Source: Candidatus Altimarinota bacterium (GTDB lineage: Bacteria; Patescibacteriota; Gracilibacteria; BD1-5; UBA2023). Taken from it: DNA of 64,000 bases. Under the pieces are notes generated by a model. That model was not told where the DNA came from. It did no database searches and saw nothing but the letters and a program-made list of their open reading frames with translations. The stretch spans positions 1 to 64,000 of the forward strand of contig JACMPW010000008.1 of the NCBI GenBank assembly GCA_014377305.1, given 5' to 3'. Positions 29,109 to 40,879 of this stretch are shown in pieces. Position 1 is the first letter of the stretch; each line of letters begins with the position of its first letter. Position numbers and translations under genes: made by a program.

Positions 29109-31319
29109 CTATTTTTTCTGGATTTCAACTCACTGGAGGTAGTATTGTATGATTTTCTTGTAATCCCATCCAGAACTCGCCCAATAAGTGGCACCAACAC
29201 CTGAGATTCATACTCCATGTCCAGATCTCACTCGTCAAATTGATCCTGGATCAACAACAGATTGGAGATAGGGTGTATCGACACAGTTCAGCGAGCCATT
29301 TTTCTGACAATACTCGAGAGCCGATAGTGTACGACCATCAGAAGATGAGTGATACCATGGCTTGATAAGCTGACCAGAATAGGTGATCACTTGCCCACGA
29401 GTCATATCGACCACCCGAGCAACACTCGGAGATCTGAGCTCATAGGAATAGCCGAGATATTTCTGGAATACATCAGGATCATCCGATCCATCATAGGATT
29501 CACCCGAAAATTTGCGGTTCTGAGGTGACATATACCACTTCGCATATGAACGAGCAGATACAACTATTGTCTTGATTTTCTCGGTCAGATCACTATTTGA
29601 TACTTCTCCCATTCCCTTGAGATACCACTCGAGTGGCAAATCATTGGTGATGACTAACTTGCCGTTTTTTCACATCACTCGGATCGTGTCACGGAACAGA
29701 TTATCGTTGTACTTGCCACTCTTGTCCCAGTCAGGTACCCGATCCCATGAGTCGATACGTACAACACTATGAGAGAGCCTGAGCACTGATCCAGTATAGT
29801 ATTTTTCTCATATTTTGAGTGATATTGTACTATTTCATACTATTCATACTTGTACTTTTTGAGAGACTTGCATAGGGATCTTCTGTGTATCGAGTGAGAG
29901 TTTTCAGGTCTTGCCATCCGCTGTTGCGAGGACGATGCTCGTCGGATCTGGATATGAGAGCTTGACTCGGAACTTGGGTCATATGTATTTGACTGCTGTT
30001 ATACTCGGAGGGATGACTATTGAAGGATATATAGCTATGGGGGTCACGACTCGCAATACCATATTCATCTCTGTACCGGGGAACTTGGGCTCTATAGTAC
30101 CTCAGACACTATTGTATACTGGAGCATATGGTCGATCAAGACGAGCTATCCAATCAGGGATGCGTGGATAGGTATCTGATCATGGACAATCCGTATGTCC
30201 GATATCTTCATGTCCCATGAGTGATTTGGTGCTTAGTTTTTCAAATAATTCGCAGTTCGCTATAGTACACTTTCTAACTCATTTTTTGTTATCTGAGAGC
30301 GTGATCCCATACTTGCCCGCCATCATAGATATCGCTCGCTCGATACCAGCTATCTGATCACGATTGAGATGATCACGATTGTAGTCACCGAGGATAGATA
30401 TACCAACAGTTCCCATATTGTTATAAGCGGCATGTGATGCTACTGCATAGTCCCCACCAGCCCTCCCCTCATAGATGAGTCATCGCTGACCGATGAGATA
30501 ATTGTATCCGATATCTCCCCACTCTCTCGAGAGCGTATGATATGCGTAGATACCTCGTATCATCTCAGCATCTGTCTTGGTACTATCGAGACTCTGGGCT
30601 GTATGATGGATGACAATACGTGATACTTGTCGTGTGTTTTCGATAGGCCATACGAGTGGATGTCCATTTTCAGTTCGTTTGAGTGAAACTATTTCTGTAG
30701 CAGCTCATCCATTTTTGATAAGATAATCGACTTTTTTATTCTCTATATTGATAGCATCGAGCTGAGCCTGAGTTTTTGGAGACTGCACATACTGGAGATA
30801 TATAGGGTAGCGAGTCTGCCAATAGGAGCTATCTGTATATCTCATTGTCTCATCCGCTCCCCACTCAGCTCGAGATATGATACCGTTCTCTGCCATAGCA
30901 CTAGGCAATGCGAGTGTAAGGCGGGACCCCGAGGCACGAGTATCCATAGAGTATATAGTGATATCATTGGAGTCGATTTGTGATCACAGGATATGCAGTG
31001 ATGCTCTATCGGTCGCATCCACGAGTACTGGGAACGAGAATATTTCATTGCTCGTATTCGCTCCGTCATGATCGATGCACTCTCGCTTGGACTCAGTAGC
31101 AAATTGCCACTCTACACAAATATGTTCATCGGATGTTTTTGGATTTTTGATTCCTATATACCAGATGTTCTTTGGTTTTTGTGTACTGATATGATATGAT
31201 CCATTTCATGCCAATACTACTGGAGATCTCTCTATAGTCATATCATGGATCGGTAGTGGGTGTAGCAGGACCCCTATCATCAGGAGACAAAGAGTAGAAA
31301 TAATGACAAAATAACGCAT
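29109..31319 (-). CDS. Exported amidase_2/PGRP - SpoIID/LytB fusion
   Basis: 736 aa. Signal peptide (MRYFVIISTLCLLMIGVLL). An amidase_2/PGRP domain lies about residues 220-420: VSRIVIHHTAQ (zinc His), GDIGYNYLIG, GTVGISILGDYN and GHEDIGHTDCPG (His and Cys). The C-terminal ~200 residues are SpoIID/LytB-like: PLEWYLKGMGEV, IKTIVVSARSYAKWYM, VITYSGQLIKPWYHSSSDGRT and GHGVGISGVGATYWA. It would remove stem peptides and then cut denuded glycan, as AmiA/B and SpoIID do separately elsewhere. About 15 UGA-Gly codons. Confidence 0.88.
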
Positions 31320-31323
31320 TTTA

Positions 31324-31352
31324 TTTGCAATAATAGGAAATAAACGATACAA
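31324..31352 (+). promoter_or_regulatory. Putative promoter for the coiled-coil/TrbL-like pair
   Basis: TTGCAA (31324-31329), 17 bases, TACAAT (31347-31352), 27 bases before ATG 31379. Confidence 0.5.
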
Positions 31353-31378
31353 TACGAGAAAAGATTACTCCCCAAATT

Positions 31379-32224
31379 ATGGTTTTCTCAAGCGAAGTCA
31401 AGGACTTCATACGAAACACACTCATTCTGACGCTATTCTTCACACTCGTCCTCCATCTGTCATGGGGATATATATGACCGATGCTGGGGCTCAAGATGAG
31501 TGCAGGAGCCAATGATCTCTCATTCTCACAAGCAGATATGACCTATATGGGCAATATAGCAACAGCGATGAGTCTCTCTATAGGACAAAAAGAAACACAG
31601 ATAAAAAATATATGAGTCGATCTCTCAAATAGTACTATCTCTATTGCTGAGGTACTCTCATCTCCGAACATAGGACAACAAAGACTCATAGGGAGTAATA
31701 TGCTGGGAGTATCGAGCTATGCGAATATACTCTCTACAGACATAGTACATCTCCTCGATAGTGCAACAGATAGGGCGATAGCACTCGGTGAACATATCTC
31801 ACTATTGAAGTCATACTACAATCGTACCCTCGAGCGACTCTCTACGATCGGTGAGCAGATCGGAGATCTCCAGGGAATCATAGATAAGTCAACTACTGAG
31901 ACGAGTGGAGCAAAGACAATCATGCAATCATCATATGACGCCTATGACTATAGTGGTGTCGATGGAGCAATCGATAGCTATATCACTGCGAAACATACTG
32001 ATACGAGGGCTCGAGTATACCTGATATATCTGGAGAGATTCAGGCAGAGCTATACAGCACTCCAGGTACGCAATCTCAGACTCATCGATGCTCTCTCGAA
32101 CAACCGAGATGCTCTCATCAAGAGATCGACTGTAGTCATACCTGACTCTGGTACTGATATCATCAAAACGCTGAAACTGATCCAAACTGAGGCAGAGGCG
32201 AATATATCCAAGACTCTCCAATAA
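31379..32224 (+). CDS. Membrane-anchored coiled-coil protein, unknown
   Basis: 281 aa. One N-terminal membrane helix (NTLILTLFFTLVLHLSWGYIG) followed by a long helical region (AIALGEHISLLKSYYNRTLERLSTIGEQIGDLQGIIDKS). No enzyme motif. It precedes a TrbL/VirB6-like gene by 89 bases and is probably co-transcribed, suggesting a secretion-apparatus partner. The gene is flanked by ACTCCCCAAATTAT and its near inverse (see findings). Confidence 0.65.
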
Positions 32225-32313
32225 TTGGGGAGTTTTTTGATAAAAAGGAATCGAATATTTGCAAAAAAATATAAATTGTGGTCTAATGACTCTATATTCA
32301 TCATTGTATCTCT

Positions 32314-34572
32314 ATGCTCATCCGACGACTTCTCACATACTCGCTCCTCTCTCTCGTCGCTCTTGGTGGGTTTTTTGGGAATGTACATATCGAGAACAAG
32401 AAATCGGGTGTAGAGATAGCATCGATCTCATATGAAAGGAATGGAGTATATGCTGCACTATGTGCAGCATGAGCTGCATCAACAGCATCTGCACCATGTG
32501 AATCTACAGCCTCCGCTGATCAGCTCAAGATGTGGAATAGTCTCATCGATGGACTCAATATCATACTCGGCATCATCACCGCTATTGTCTCCCCTGCTAT
32601 CATGTTCGCTGGATGGCTCATGTCCCCAGATTGGACGAGTGGTGATCTATTTTGACTCCGTACTCCGATGTACTCACTCTGGGTGACGGTATCCAATATC
32701 GTATATTTTGTCTATGCGATCCTCCTGATCCTCATAGCACTCGGGACAATGTTCGGGAAAGAGTCGTTCTCCTACAAGGTGATGCTCCCGAAGCTCGCCC
32801 TCGGTATCCTGATGGTACCATTCACCTGGTGGTTCGTCCAGTGGACAATCTCACTCTCAGCGGTAGTGACAGCATCAGTGATAACTATCCCCGCTGAGAC
32901 ACTCGGTTCCAAGGATGGTACATCATGGGCTGATACACCATCTATACCAAAAGATATAACAATCGATGCATCAAATGGAGATAAACCAAAAGATAAACCA
33001 ATAGTACCTTGTAGCGAGGCTACATGTATGACTCCAGCCAAGTTCTTGAGAGACTGATCTGGTATGTATGGATATATGATGGTATACGCATACTCTATAT
33101 TCAAGTTCGATCAAGTCACGCAAATACCACAGTGACTCGATATACTCAAAACTGGTCTCGGTATAGTACATCAAGGCGTGGTTGCGGCTATCATGTTCCT
33201 CGTATTCGGACTCCTCACACTCGCTCTGGTCGCTATGCTCCTCGTGAGAGCGATCAAGCTCTGGGTATATGCTATATTCTCTCCACTCTTCACATTCCAG
33301 TTTGTAGCTGGATCAGCGATGATGGGAGACAATAAGGATACATTCACGATCAAGGAGTTCGTCGGACTCTGCTTCGTCCCTGCGATCGTAGGGCTCTCTC
33401 TCTCATTCTGACTCATACTCATCAATGCTATATCGAGTGCACAACCATGAGCCAATACTTCCACTTGTACTGTACCTAAACTCAAGGAGCCAGCATGATG
33501 TGAGCTTATTAGTATCATGGGTAATACGGCTAATTCTATATCTAGAAAAATAGATGAGACAGATCCAAAAAATCCGAGAACACAAAATATCATCAAATTC
33601 GGTGGTGTAACTACTACGTTCAATGGTAAAGCATGAGCAAGTACTGACGCTGCAACTCTGGATGGCGTACAGGCATTCACTGGTGTTCTCAACTCTGCTG
33701 GTGGTATATTCGGCACGCTCATCATCGATATCATCGCTCTCGTATTCATATGGCTCGCATTCATGGCAGCGAAAAATGTGAGCAAAGCAGTCTCTATGGC
33801 AGTGGAGCCGTTCGAGAAGATCGGTAAACAAGTGGGGTCTCTTGCATCAAGCATACCGAAATATACACCTATTCCTGGACTCGGTATGAGTATGAGTGGT
33901 GTGGAAAAGGGTATAGGAAAAGTAGAGCAAGGTTACAAAGATCATAGAACGAATAAGGATGCTGAGAGTCCACTTGGACAACTTCTGGGATTAGAGGCTG
34001 CAAGAAGAAAAGAAACAGTAAAAGCAATAGAAAATATAGGGGCACAAAACAAAAATATACTCAATGAACGACATGTTAAAGATGCTGTTATACAAGCCTG
34101 ACTAGAAGCATGAAAAGAAAATAAAAAATCTGCTACTACGGATATTGCAAATAGTGTATTAGGTAAATTTGCTACCAATGTAGACTGAAAAATGAAAGTA
34201 ACATCAAGTAATGAATTACTGAATGCGTTAAAAGGTATGAATCTAGATAAGAATGAATCCGATAAATTAATTGCAAGATATAATACAAGTGGATCAATAG
34301 ACAAAAAATTCTGGGAAAATGGAGATTGAGATCGAATATATAAATTAATTCATAAAAATGAAGGTAGTATAGCAGCAACTGCAAGTAGCCCTACAAGCCC
34401 TCTCACTATAAATATAACTGAATATAGTTCAGTTGATAGCATTGCATTAGAACTCAAAGAAAAAAGTGCCACAAAAGAACAAATCACTGAAGCACTAAAA
34501 GGTAATTCCAAATTCAAAGATAAGGCTGATGAGATTATGGAAAAAATTAAAGCATTGAAAGAAAAGAAATAA
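32314..34572 (+). CDS. TrbL/VirB6-like type IV secretion membrane protein
   Basis: 752 aa. A signal-like N-terminus (LLTYSLLSLVALGGFFGN), then about 6-7 membrane helices typical of TrbL/VirB6 (WNSLIDGLNIILGIITAIVSPAIMFAG, IVYFVYAILLILIALGTMFG, VVAAIMFLVFGLLTLALVAMLLVRAIKLWVYAIFSPLF, GTLIIDIIALVFIWLAFMAA). A ~250-residue soluble C-terminus rich in Lys/Asn/Ser follows and is AT-richer. VirB6 forms part of the inner-membrane channel of type IV secretion systems; no VirB4/VirD4 ATPase is in this window. Over 12 UGA-Gly codons join what would be four fragments in the standard code. Confidence 0.7.
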
Positions 34573-34586
34573 TTCTTATTTTTATC

Positions 34587-34620
34587 CAAACAAAAACACC
34601 CTCTCGGGTGTTTTATTTTT
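34587..34620 (+). terminator. Bidirectional terminator
   Basis: AACACCC (34595-34601), loop TCTC, GGGTGTT (34606-34612), with A run before and T run after, between the convergent TrbL-like and protease genes. Confidence 0.85.
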
Positions 34621-35158
34621 ATCTCACGTGTACCACATCTACTATCTCTCGCTCAGTAGTGAATATCGGAGCACCACTATCTCCTGGCTGAAGATCTATA
34701 TCCGTGAGGACTATACCTGAGAGTGATACGACCCTACCCAGAGGATCATAGCCGAGGACTGATCACGCAGGATCTAGCACTTTCCCTGCTATGTGCACGA
34801 TTGATCCAGATCTACTCACCTCAGTGTATATGGGATCTCAGAGTCGCACTCTTTGGAACTGAGGCATCTGAGTATGTTTTTGTGGATGACTAGGTGTCGA
34901 GAGGATAGCCCTATCTCCTCAGCTATCTCGGTAGCTCACTTGGTATATCTGTCATCCTATCTCATAGATCATAGCATCATCGCGGACGACATGAGCACTC
35001 GTGAGGATCTGATCAGTTGATAGCTTGACTCCCATACCACGGACTATTATTTGATTAGTTTGGGTCTCTTTTCATATGATTTCGACCGTCTCATATCTAT
35101 GGCTCGTACACGATACGAGTGTGAGTGTTATAGAGATGGAGAGGAGGATTTTGAGCAT
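34619..35158 (-). CDS. Trypsin-like serine protease lipoprotein
   Basis: 179 aa. Lipobox-like signal ending LTLVSC (Cys 17). Catalytic His in ILTSAHVVRD, candidate Asp in SGGDRAIL, and Ser in DLQPGDSGAPIF. This is the chymotrypsin fold of DegP-type proteases but without a PDZ domain and shorter than usual. It would act at the outer face of the membrane. Divergent from holA with 71 bases between. Confidence 0.8.
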
Positions 35159-35229
35159 ATATCGATATAGTAGTACAAAAAGATAAAAAGAAAAGTTGAA
35201 TTTTGGAGAGATACTCCTAGGATAGGACT

Positions 35230-36210
35230 ATGTACAAAAATATCATCCACATCACTGGCAATGATAGCTACTGAGTAGAGCTCGAGCTCGAGAGATGGCT
35301 CGGGGTATTTCGTGGCAAGTTCGGAGATATCAACATCGATCGATATGATCTCGGGGACAAGGAGAGTATGCGGTGAGTCGGCGAGATGATATTGATGAGT
35401 GGGCTCTTCGCCGAGAAGCGACTATTCATATTCCGTGGTGGACGAGATCGCAAGAGCAAGACCGAATGATTCGAGAAAATATTGAATGAGAAAGTAGGAA
35501 ATATACCAGAAGATCACTATCTCCTCTTCCACAATATCTGAGAAAAAGAAGAGTGACTCACTAGTTGGATAGCCAAAAATGCTGATACGAGAAAAATCGA
35601 TACGATATGGGATAGAAATGCCTGGGAAAAGAGATCAGATATAGATATATCTACGTTGAAACTCATACTATCGACCTACAAATCAGGTGAGGCAACTCGT
35701 GGCAAAGATGAGATCGGCAATCCCCTACTCGGACACAATATTGCCCATACTATCGAGATGGTCTCACTCGCGGGTAGTGGTAACAAACTCGATACAGAGG
35801 ATATCATAGGGCTCTGCCATGGCTATGGGGGAGATACGATGTTCGCTCTCGCAGATGCTGTGGTATCTATGGATATAGCGAGATCTATCAATATACTCCA
35901 TCGCATCACTGCAACAACCAAGGTCGATGAGTGGTTCGGGAGCTGGATGGGGAGTCTACGAAATACTCTCTATATCAGATACCTCAGAGAGCATGGCGAG
36001 AGAGAATCCGATATCATAGATATCACTCGACTCCACTCATATGTAGTACAAAAATGATACAAAAGTAAGATATCATATAGTGAATTGCAAAAACTCTATA
36101 ATAAAATCGCTATGATGAGCGTCGCATACAAGAGAGGAAAATGACTCAAAGATAGTGAATTATGACGAATCCTAGCAATAGAGCTAGCCCTACTGGACTT
36201 GCAAAAATAA
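35230..36210 (+). CDS. holA: DNA polymerase III delta subunit-like (clamp loader)
   Basis: 326 aa. IIHITGNDSYGVELELERWL at the N-terminus, MILMSGLFAEKRLFIFRGG (the typical P-F-F/L-x-x-x-R-L-V-I motif), IMTISL-like middle TIEMVSLAGSGNKLDTEDI, MFALADAVVSMDIARSINIL and a helical C-terminal collar. Delta opens the sliding clamp. Sequence conservation in this family is low, so the call rests on layout. Several UGA-Gly codons. Confidence 0.65.
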
Positions 36211-36290
36211 AAAAATCTATAAAATATCTATCAATTGGTACCGCTATATTGCGATCACCTTTATATGTCTATCCTTTATCACTCTTTCTT

Positions 36291-37187
36291 ATGCGTATTC
36301 TCTTGATATCTGCTCTCCTCCTCTCTCTCGCGAGTTGTACCTTCCCTGGTATGAAGGGTGATGATAAAATGATGCCCCCAGGTAAGGTAGCTCCTACAGA
36401 GATGATGTCTGGTATGGCATCTACTGGATCTGTTCTCACACTCAACTATACTCTCCGTACTGACTCGCCAACTGGGCCTATACAGGAGACAACACTTGAG
36501 TCTGTAGCTATGTCAAACGGGCTCTACAAAACTGGATCTACATATAAACCATTTCAAGTGACACTCGGCCAAGGTCAGGTAATCGTCGGATTCGAGGCTG
36601 GACTCATGGGTCTCCACAAGGGTGAGAAAAAAACTATCAAAGTTATCCCATCAGATGGATATGGTCGTCCAGTAGTGATAGCCAAGGAGCAGATTGCCCC
36701 AGAGTTCTCTATCACTCGTGATAAAAAAATGTTCGATAATGTACTCTCTCAAACCATAGAGAAATCCCAGTTCCCTGCTGATATGAAAGATAAAGTGATG
36801 AATGCAAAAGTCTGAGATACTCTCACTGGAGCAAACAATGCAACAGCAAAAGTATCAGCTATATCGTCAGGATCTATCACTCTCGCCATCGAGAACATAG
36901 GGAATCCATTCTACAAAAAACAAATCAAAGTAGGCGCGGTAGCGACAAGTACTGGTGCAGACTTCAAGATTGTATCTATCGAAGGAAGCAATGTTACCCT
37001 CGAAATCTCAAACAAAGAGAGCCCATTTTATGGTAAATCATTTGCCATAGGTGAATCAGCAACTCCAGCCAATGGATCAAAGATCACAATCAAAGAAATA
37101 GGTGATAAAACAGTGACCATCCTTGCTGATCATCCATTTATGGCAAAGGATCTCTACTTCGATGTTGAAATCGTAGATATCCAATAG
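36291..37187 (+). CDS. FKBP/SlyD-type peptidyl-prolyl isomerase lipoprotein
   Basis: 298 aa. Signal with lipobox LLLSLASC (Cys about 16). FKBP domain: VLTLNYTLR, FQVTLGQGQVIVGFEAGLMGLHKGEKKTIKVIPSDGYGRP. A SlyD-like insert-in-flap follows, and HPFMAKDLYFDVEIVDI matches the HPLAGKxLxFxVxV end. It would assist folding of exported proteins. One UGA-Gly (NAKV-G-DTL). trmD starts one base past its stop. Confidence 0.85.
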
Positions 37188-37188
37188 T

Positions 37189-37839
37189 ATGATCACGATA
37201 CACATCATATCTCTCTTTCCCGAGAGTGTGAGACCGTATCTCGATACGAGCATCATGCAAAGAGCCCAAGATAAGGGGCTCTTTTGCTATATCCTCCACA
37301 ATCTCGCAGATTATAGTGTCCGCAATACGAGACGAGTAGATGATCGTCCATATGGTTGATGAGCTGGAACCCTGATCACTATAGAGCCCATAACGAATTG
37401 TTTGAGATATATAGAGAGTCAATATGGCAAGATGCCGATACTACTGACAAGTCCCCGATGACAGACTCTGTCGCAAGAGCTATCACAAAACCTATCACAA
37501 GAGTCAGAGCAATATACGATCATCTGTGGTCACTATGAGTGAATTGATGAGCGAATACATACCCTATTCGATATACGGGAGCTCTCGATCGGCAACTATA
37601 TACTCTCGAGTGGTGAACTCGCCTCGCTCGTTATCATCGATAGCATTGTGAGGCTGATTCCCGGAGCACTATCAGTCGAATCACTTGCTGAGGAGAGTTT
37701 TTCTCCTGGGCTCAGTGGACAGAGAGAATACCCTCAATATTCGAGACCAGAAGTATTCGAGAATATCACTGTCCCGAGTGTTCTCCTATCAGGTAATCTG
37801 AAAAAAATCCAAGAGTGGAAAATAACACATCTCTCGTAA
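37189..37839 (+). CDS. trmD: tRNA (guanine37-N1)-methyltransferase
   Basis: 216 aa, slightly short for the family. [62 protein letters not shown] (canonical GRYEGxDxR) and [27 protein letters not shown] form the SPOUT knot. Several of the knot glycines are UGA codons (PYGGGAG, SPRGQ, YEGIDE), making it one of the clearest code-25 cases. Confidence 0.95.
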
Positions 37840-37841
37840 AA

Positions 37842-37870
37842 AATTCCCTAAAAGAAGGGAATTTTTATTT
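37842..37870 (+). terminator. Terminator after trmD
   Basis: AATTCCCT and AGGGAATT flank a short loop and are followed by TTTTATTTTAT. Confidence 0.8.
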
Positions 37871-39817
37871 TATAGCATTTATCGAGAGTATGGTTGTACC
37901 TGAGGCAACTGGTATGAGTCAACCTGATCACAATGGAATGAGTCAACCTGATCACATGAGTATAACAGGAGGAGTTCCAAATATCGTGATATCTCCATCG
38001 GATGAGATGGCTGGAGTTGGGATACCTCAAATATCGATACCAGAATATGGAGCCAGTTGATATTCTCTATATTTACCTTCTTTTACCATCTTTAGGAATC
38101 CACCTATTCGTACTATAGAATCTCTGAGTGCAATGAGCGTGTATCGTTGTTCCCCGGTATCGTAGAGTGGTGCCACTCGTTCATAGGATGCAAGCATCAT
38201 GGCATATGTAGACTCTAGATTATCTCGCATCTTCACATCGAACTTGACGAAGTCACCATCGAGATATTGGCGATCGATATATATCTTACCATCAGAATAT
38301 GATGCATATGTACTATAGAGGGAGCGATTGAGCGTAGCGGCAATGGGTGCATAGAACTGGATGACGAGTGTTTGATACGCGGATTTCTGGAGCTCTGGGG
38401 TAGCGAGTCAATCGATATACTTGGTAGTAGCTCCAAAAAGTGTATCTATGAGTTCATAGGTAGCACGAGAGGTGATAGACTCATAGGTAAACATCTGTTT
38501 ATCTTGCGTCTTCTGGAGGAGCTGATATGTATAGAGTGCTATGTCAAAATAGTCTTTGGACTCTATATTACTATTTTCGAGAGTTTCCTTGAGTCCATCA
38601 GCTGTCGGTGTATAGGTATCAATACCTGAGAATGTAGGATCTTTACGCTGTAGGACAACATTGCGAGAGTAGATATCAGAGAGGTATTGAAAAAATTTGC
38701 CCTTACCAGTACCGGGAATAATTCCAAGAATATTGGCAGTCTCCGTATAAATAGAATCGAACTGACTATTGCTCACATTACCATATATAGCAAATCTGGC
38801 ATCTGTGAGAAATCCTTCGAGCATTTTCTGGACACTATTGCCTTGAACCAGTTGTGTAGAGGCTACATGGATCTTATCGATCTTTGTACGAAAATCAGAT
38901 GCCACCATCTGAGACTGTACCGCTCGAGAGAGAACTGATTTGAGGTAATCAAGAAGGTAGTGATTTTTTTTGCTGGGATTATAGACAAGCGTATTGATAT
39001 CCTCAGTAATATATCATCGACTACTTGCATAACTCTTGAGATCCTCAACCTGCTTGATACGATCACGGAATAAGAGATGGAGCATCTGAAATAGTGGACG
39101 AGTCGGTGTCGGCAGTTGGTACATAAAAAATATATCTTCTCACTTGCCACCATCAACTCTCGGATTGACAAACTCGAGACCAGTACGCTTGTCACTATGT
39201 TCATCTCAAAGTACGAGCATGATACGAAATAAATCAGCTCATTTGAGATCTTTATTTGCTTTTGGATCAAATCTAATATACATACCAGGAAACAATATCA
39301 TATTTGTCATCTGCTCTCATTGGTCATAGAATGCGAGTTCTGCGACAACATCGATAGAGTAGATAGATATCGTGCCATCGCTTTCGGATGAGAGATAATA
39401 ACTCCCGTTGGTTATCTGGGTCACTCGGTAGCTCGCATCACTCGGATAAAGAGTATATGAGACAAATGGATCATAGAGTGATACAATACCCTGAAATCCA
39501 TGAAATATAAGATCATGAGTTCCTGAAAATGTGATATCAAGAGCCGAATTGTTCATCACAAAAGCAGTCGATAAGCGTCCGAGATCAAGTGATAGTATTC
39601 CAGAAGCAGTCGAACCAGTTTGATATGGACTATATTCGACACTCTGGAGTCATTTACTATCTGTGAGGATACTTGCAACTGATTTTTTTATCTGATGATC
39701 ACCGATTGCATCTTTATTTTGAGTTTTTGGCATACCGAATACAAACGACGCATACACAAAAAATGCAGCAAATCCAATGGAGAGAAGGGTGATGAGACTG
39801 TTTTTCCAGATATTCAT
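37865..39817 (-). CDS. Large membrane-anchored protein, unknown
   Basis: 650 aa. N-terminal membrane helix (LITLLSIGFAAFFVYASFVFG), then a domain of beta character (LDITFSGTHDLIFHG, GTISIYSIDVVAELAFYDQG), then a long helical region (FRTKIDKIHVASTQLVQG ... RATYELIDTLFGATTKYIDG). It ends in a Gly-rich tail with two copies of GSGGLIP. No known family recognised. Alternative upstream start at 39844. Probably faces the outside of the membrane. Confidence 0.7.
37914..37961 (-). repeat. 24-base tandem repeat encoding GSGGLIPx twice
   Basis: ATGAGTCAACCTGATCACA recurs at 37914 and 37938. It encodes the C-terminal GSGGLIP repeats of the anchored protein. Confidence 0.7.
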
Positions 39818-39861
39818 ACTATGATAGTAGCACATCTCATCCAAAAAAGCAAAAAATCACA

Positions 39862-40875
39862 CTACCTACAGCCATCTCGGATAAAATCACTCTGGATCTG
39901 CCCTACTATATCATCTCTATGATCGAGCAATATTCCTATCTCGCGATTGTTCTCGATAGCATTGGTCGTGAGATTGTGACTCCCGATGAATACTCGAGTA
40001 CGATCGACGATGATCACCTTGGCATGGAGATACGGCTTGCGAATCATTTTCCAATGCCAAGATGGGAACTCGAGCTGCCTGACATGATTCGACTCATTAT
40101 CTGCTGTACAGATTTCGACTTTTTTACCTGATGCTATAATCCCAGTGATGAGTGCTAGTATATGATCATCATCAAGGGTCTGGACATAAATAGTGAGATC
40201 TTTTTGGGTGGATGATATCAGGGTCTCGATCTGAGACCTCGCATTGAGTGGAGACATCACGATATGACTCGGGATCTGCGATATATCCTTGTACCCCATA
40301 TGAGTCGAGTCAGCTGTGAATATATCTTCGAGAAAATGGAGCGTCACCATATCAGTAGCACTATAAATATACTCTCGATTCTTGGTATAAAACGATGCCG
40401 TCCAATTGCCTGTCGAGATCGAGTAGGTATCATCGATGATCCAGAACTTTGCATGAGTAAACGAGTACCGATGATTATCCGCATATATGACTGGGATACC
40501 GGCTTCTTTGAGTTTTTTAGCGATTGGCATATTGATCCGAGGAGTACCGAACACATTACCTTCGAGGACTACTCGAATATCTACTCATCTTTTTTTGGCT
40601 CGGAGGATAGGATCAGTTAGTTTCGCTGCATCAGTCCAGGTATATATCTCGATCCAGACCCTATGAGTAGCACCATCGATACGAGAAATCAGGTCTCTCT
40701 GGGTATGAATATTTGGGAGTGACTCTAGTCGACCATCCGAGACGAACACTTCTCCTGATACTGCTGTTTTGGAACTTGCGAGTTCGATATTTTCCCTAAA
40801 AAAATGCTCATGATACGGGCTCGTACAGCCAGATATGAGAGAGATTATGATGAGAAAAGAGAACCTCTGTATCAT
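39862..40875 (-). CDS. Phospholipase D-like lipoprotein (two HKD motifs)
   Basis: 337 aa. Lipobox LIISLISGC near residue 15. Two PLD half-sites: HAKFWIIDDTYSISTGNWT (about residue 140) and HAKVIIVDRTRVFIGSHNLT (about residue 290). Family members include phospholipases, cardiolipin synthases and nucleases. As an exported lipoprotein it could act on lipids or on DNA outside the cell. It starts 4 bases after the bPH-domain gene. Confidence 0.85.
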
Positions 40876-40879
40876 AAGG

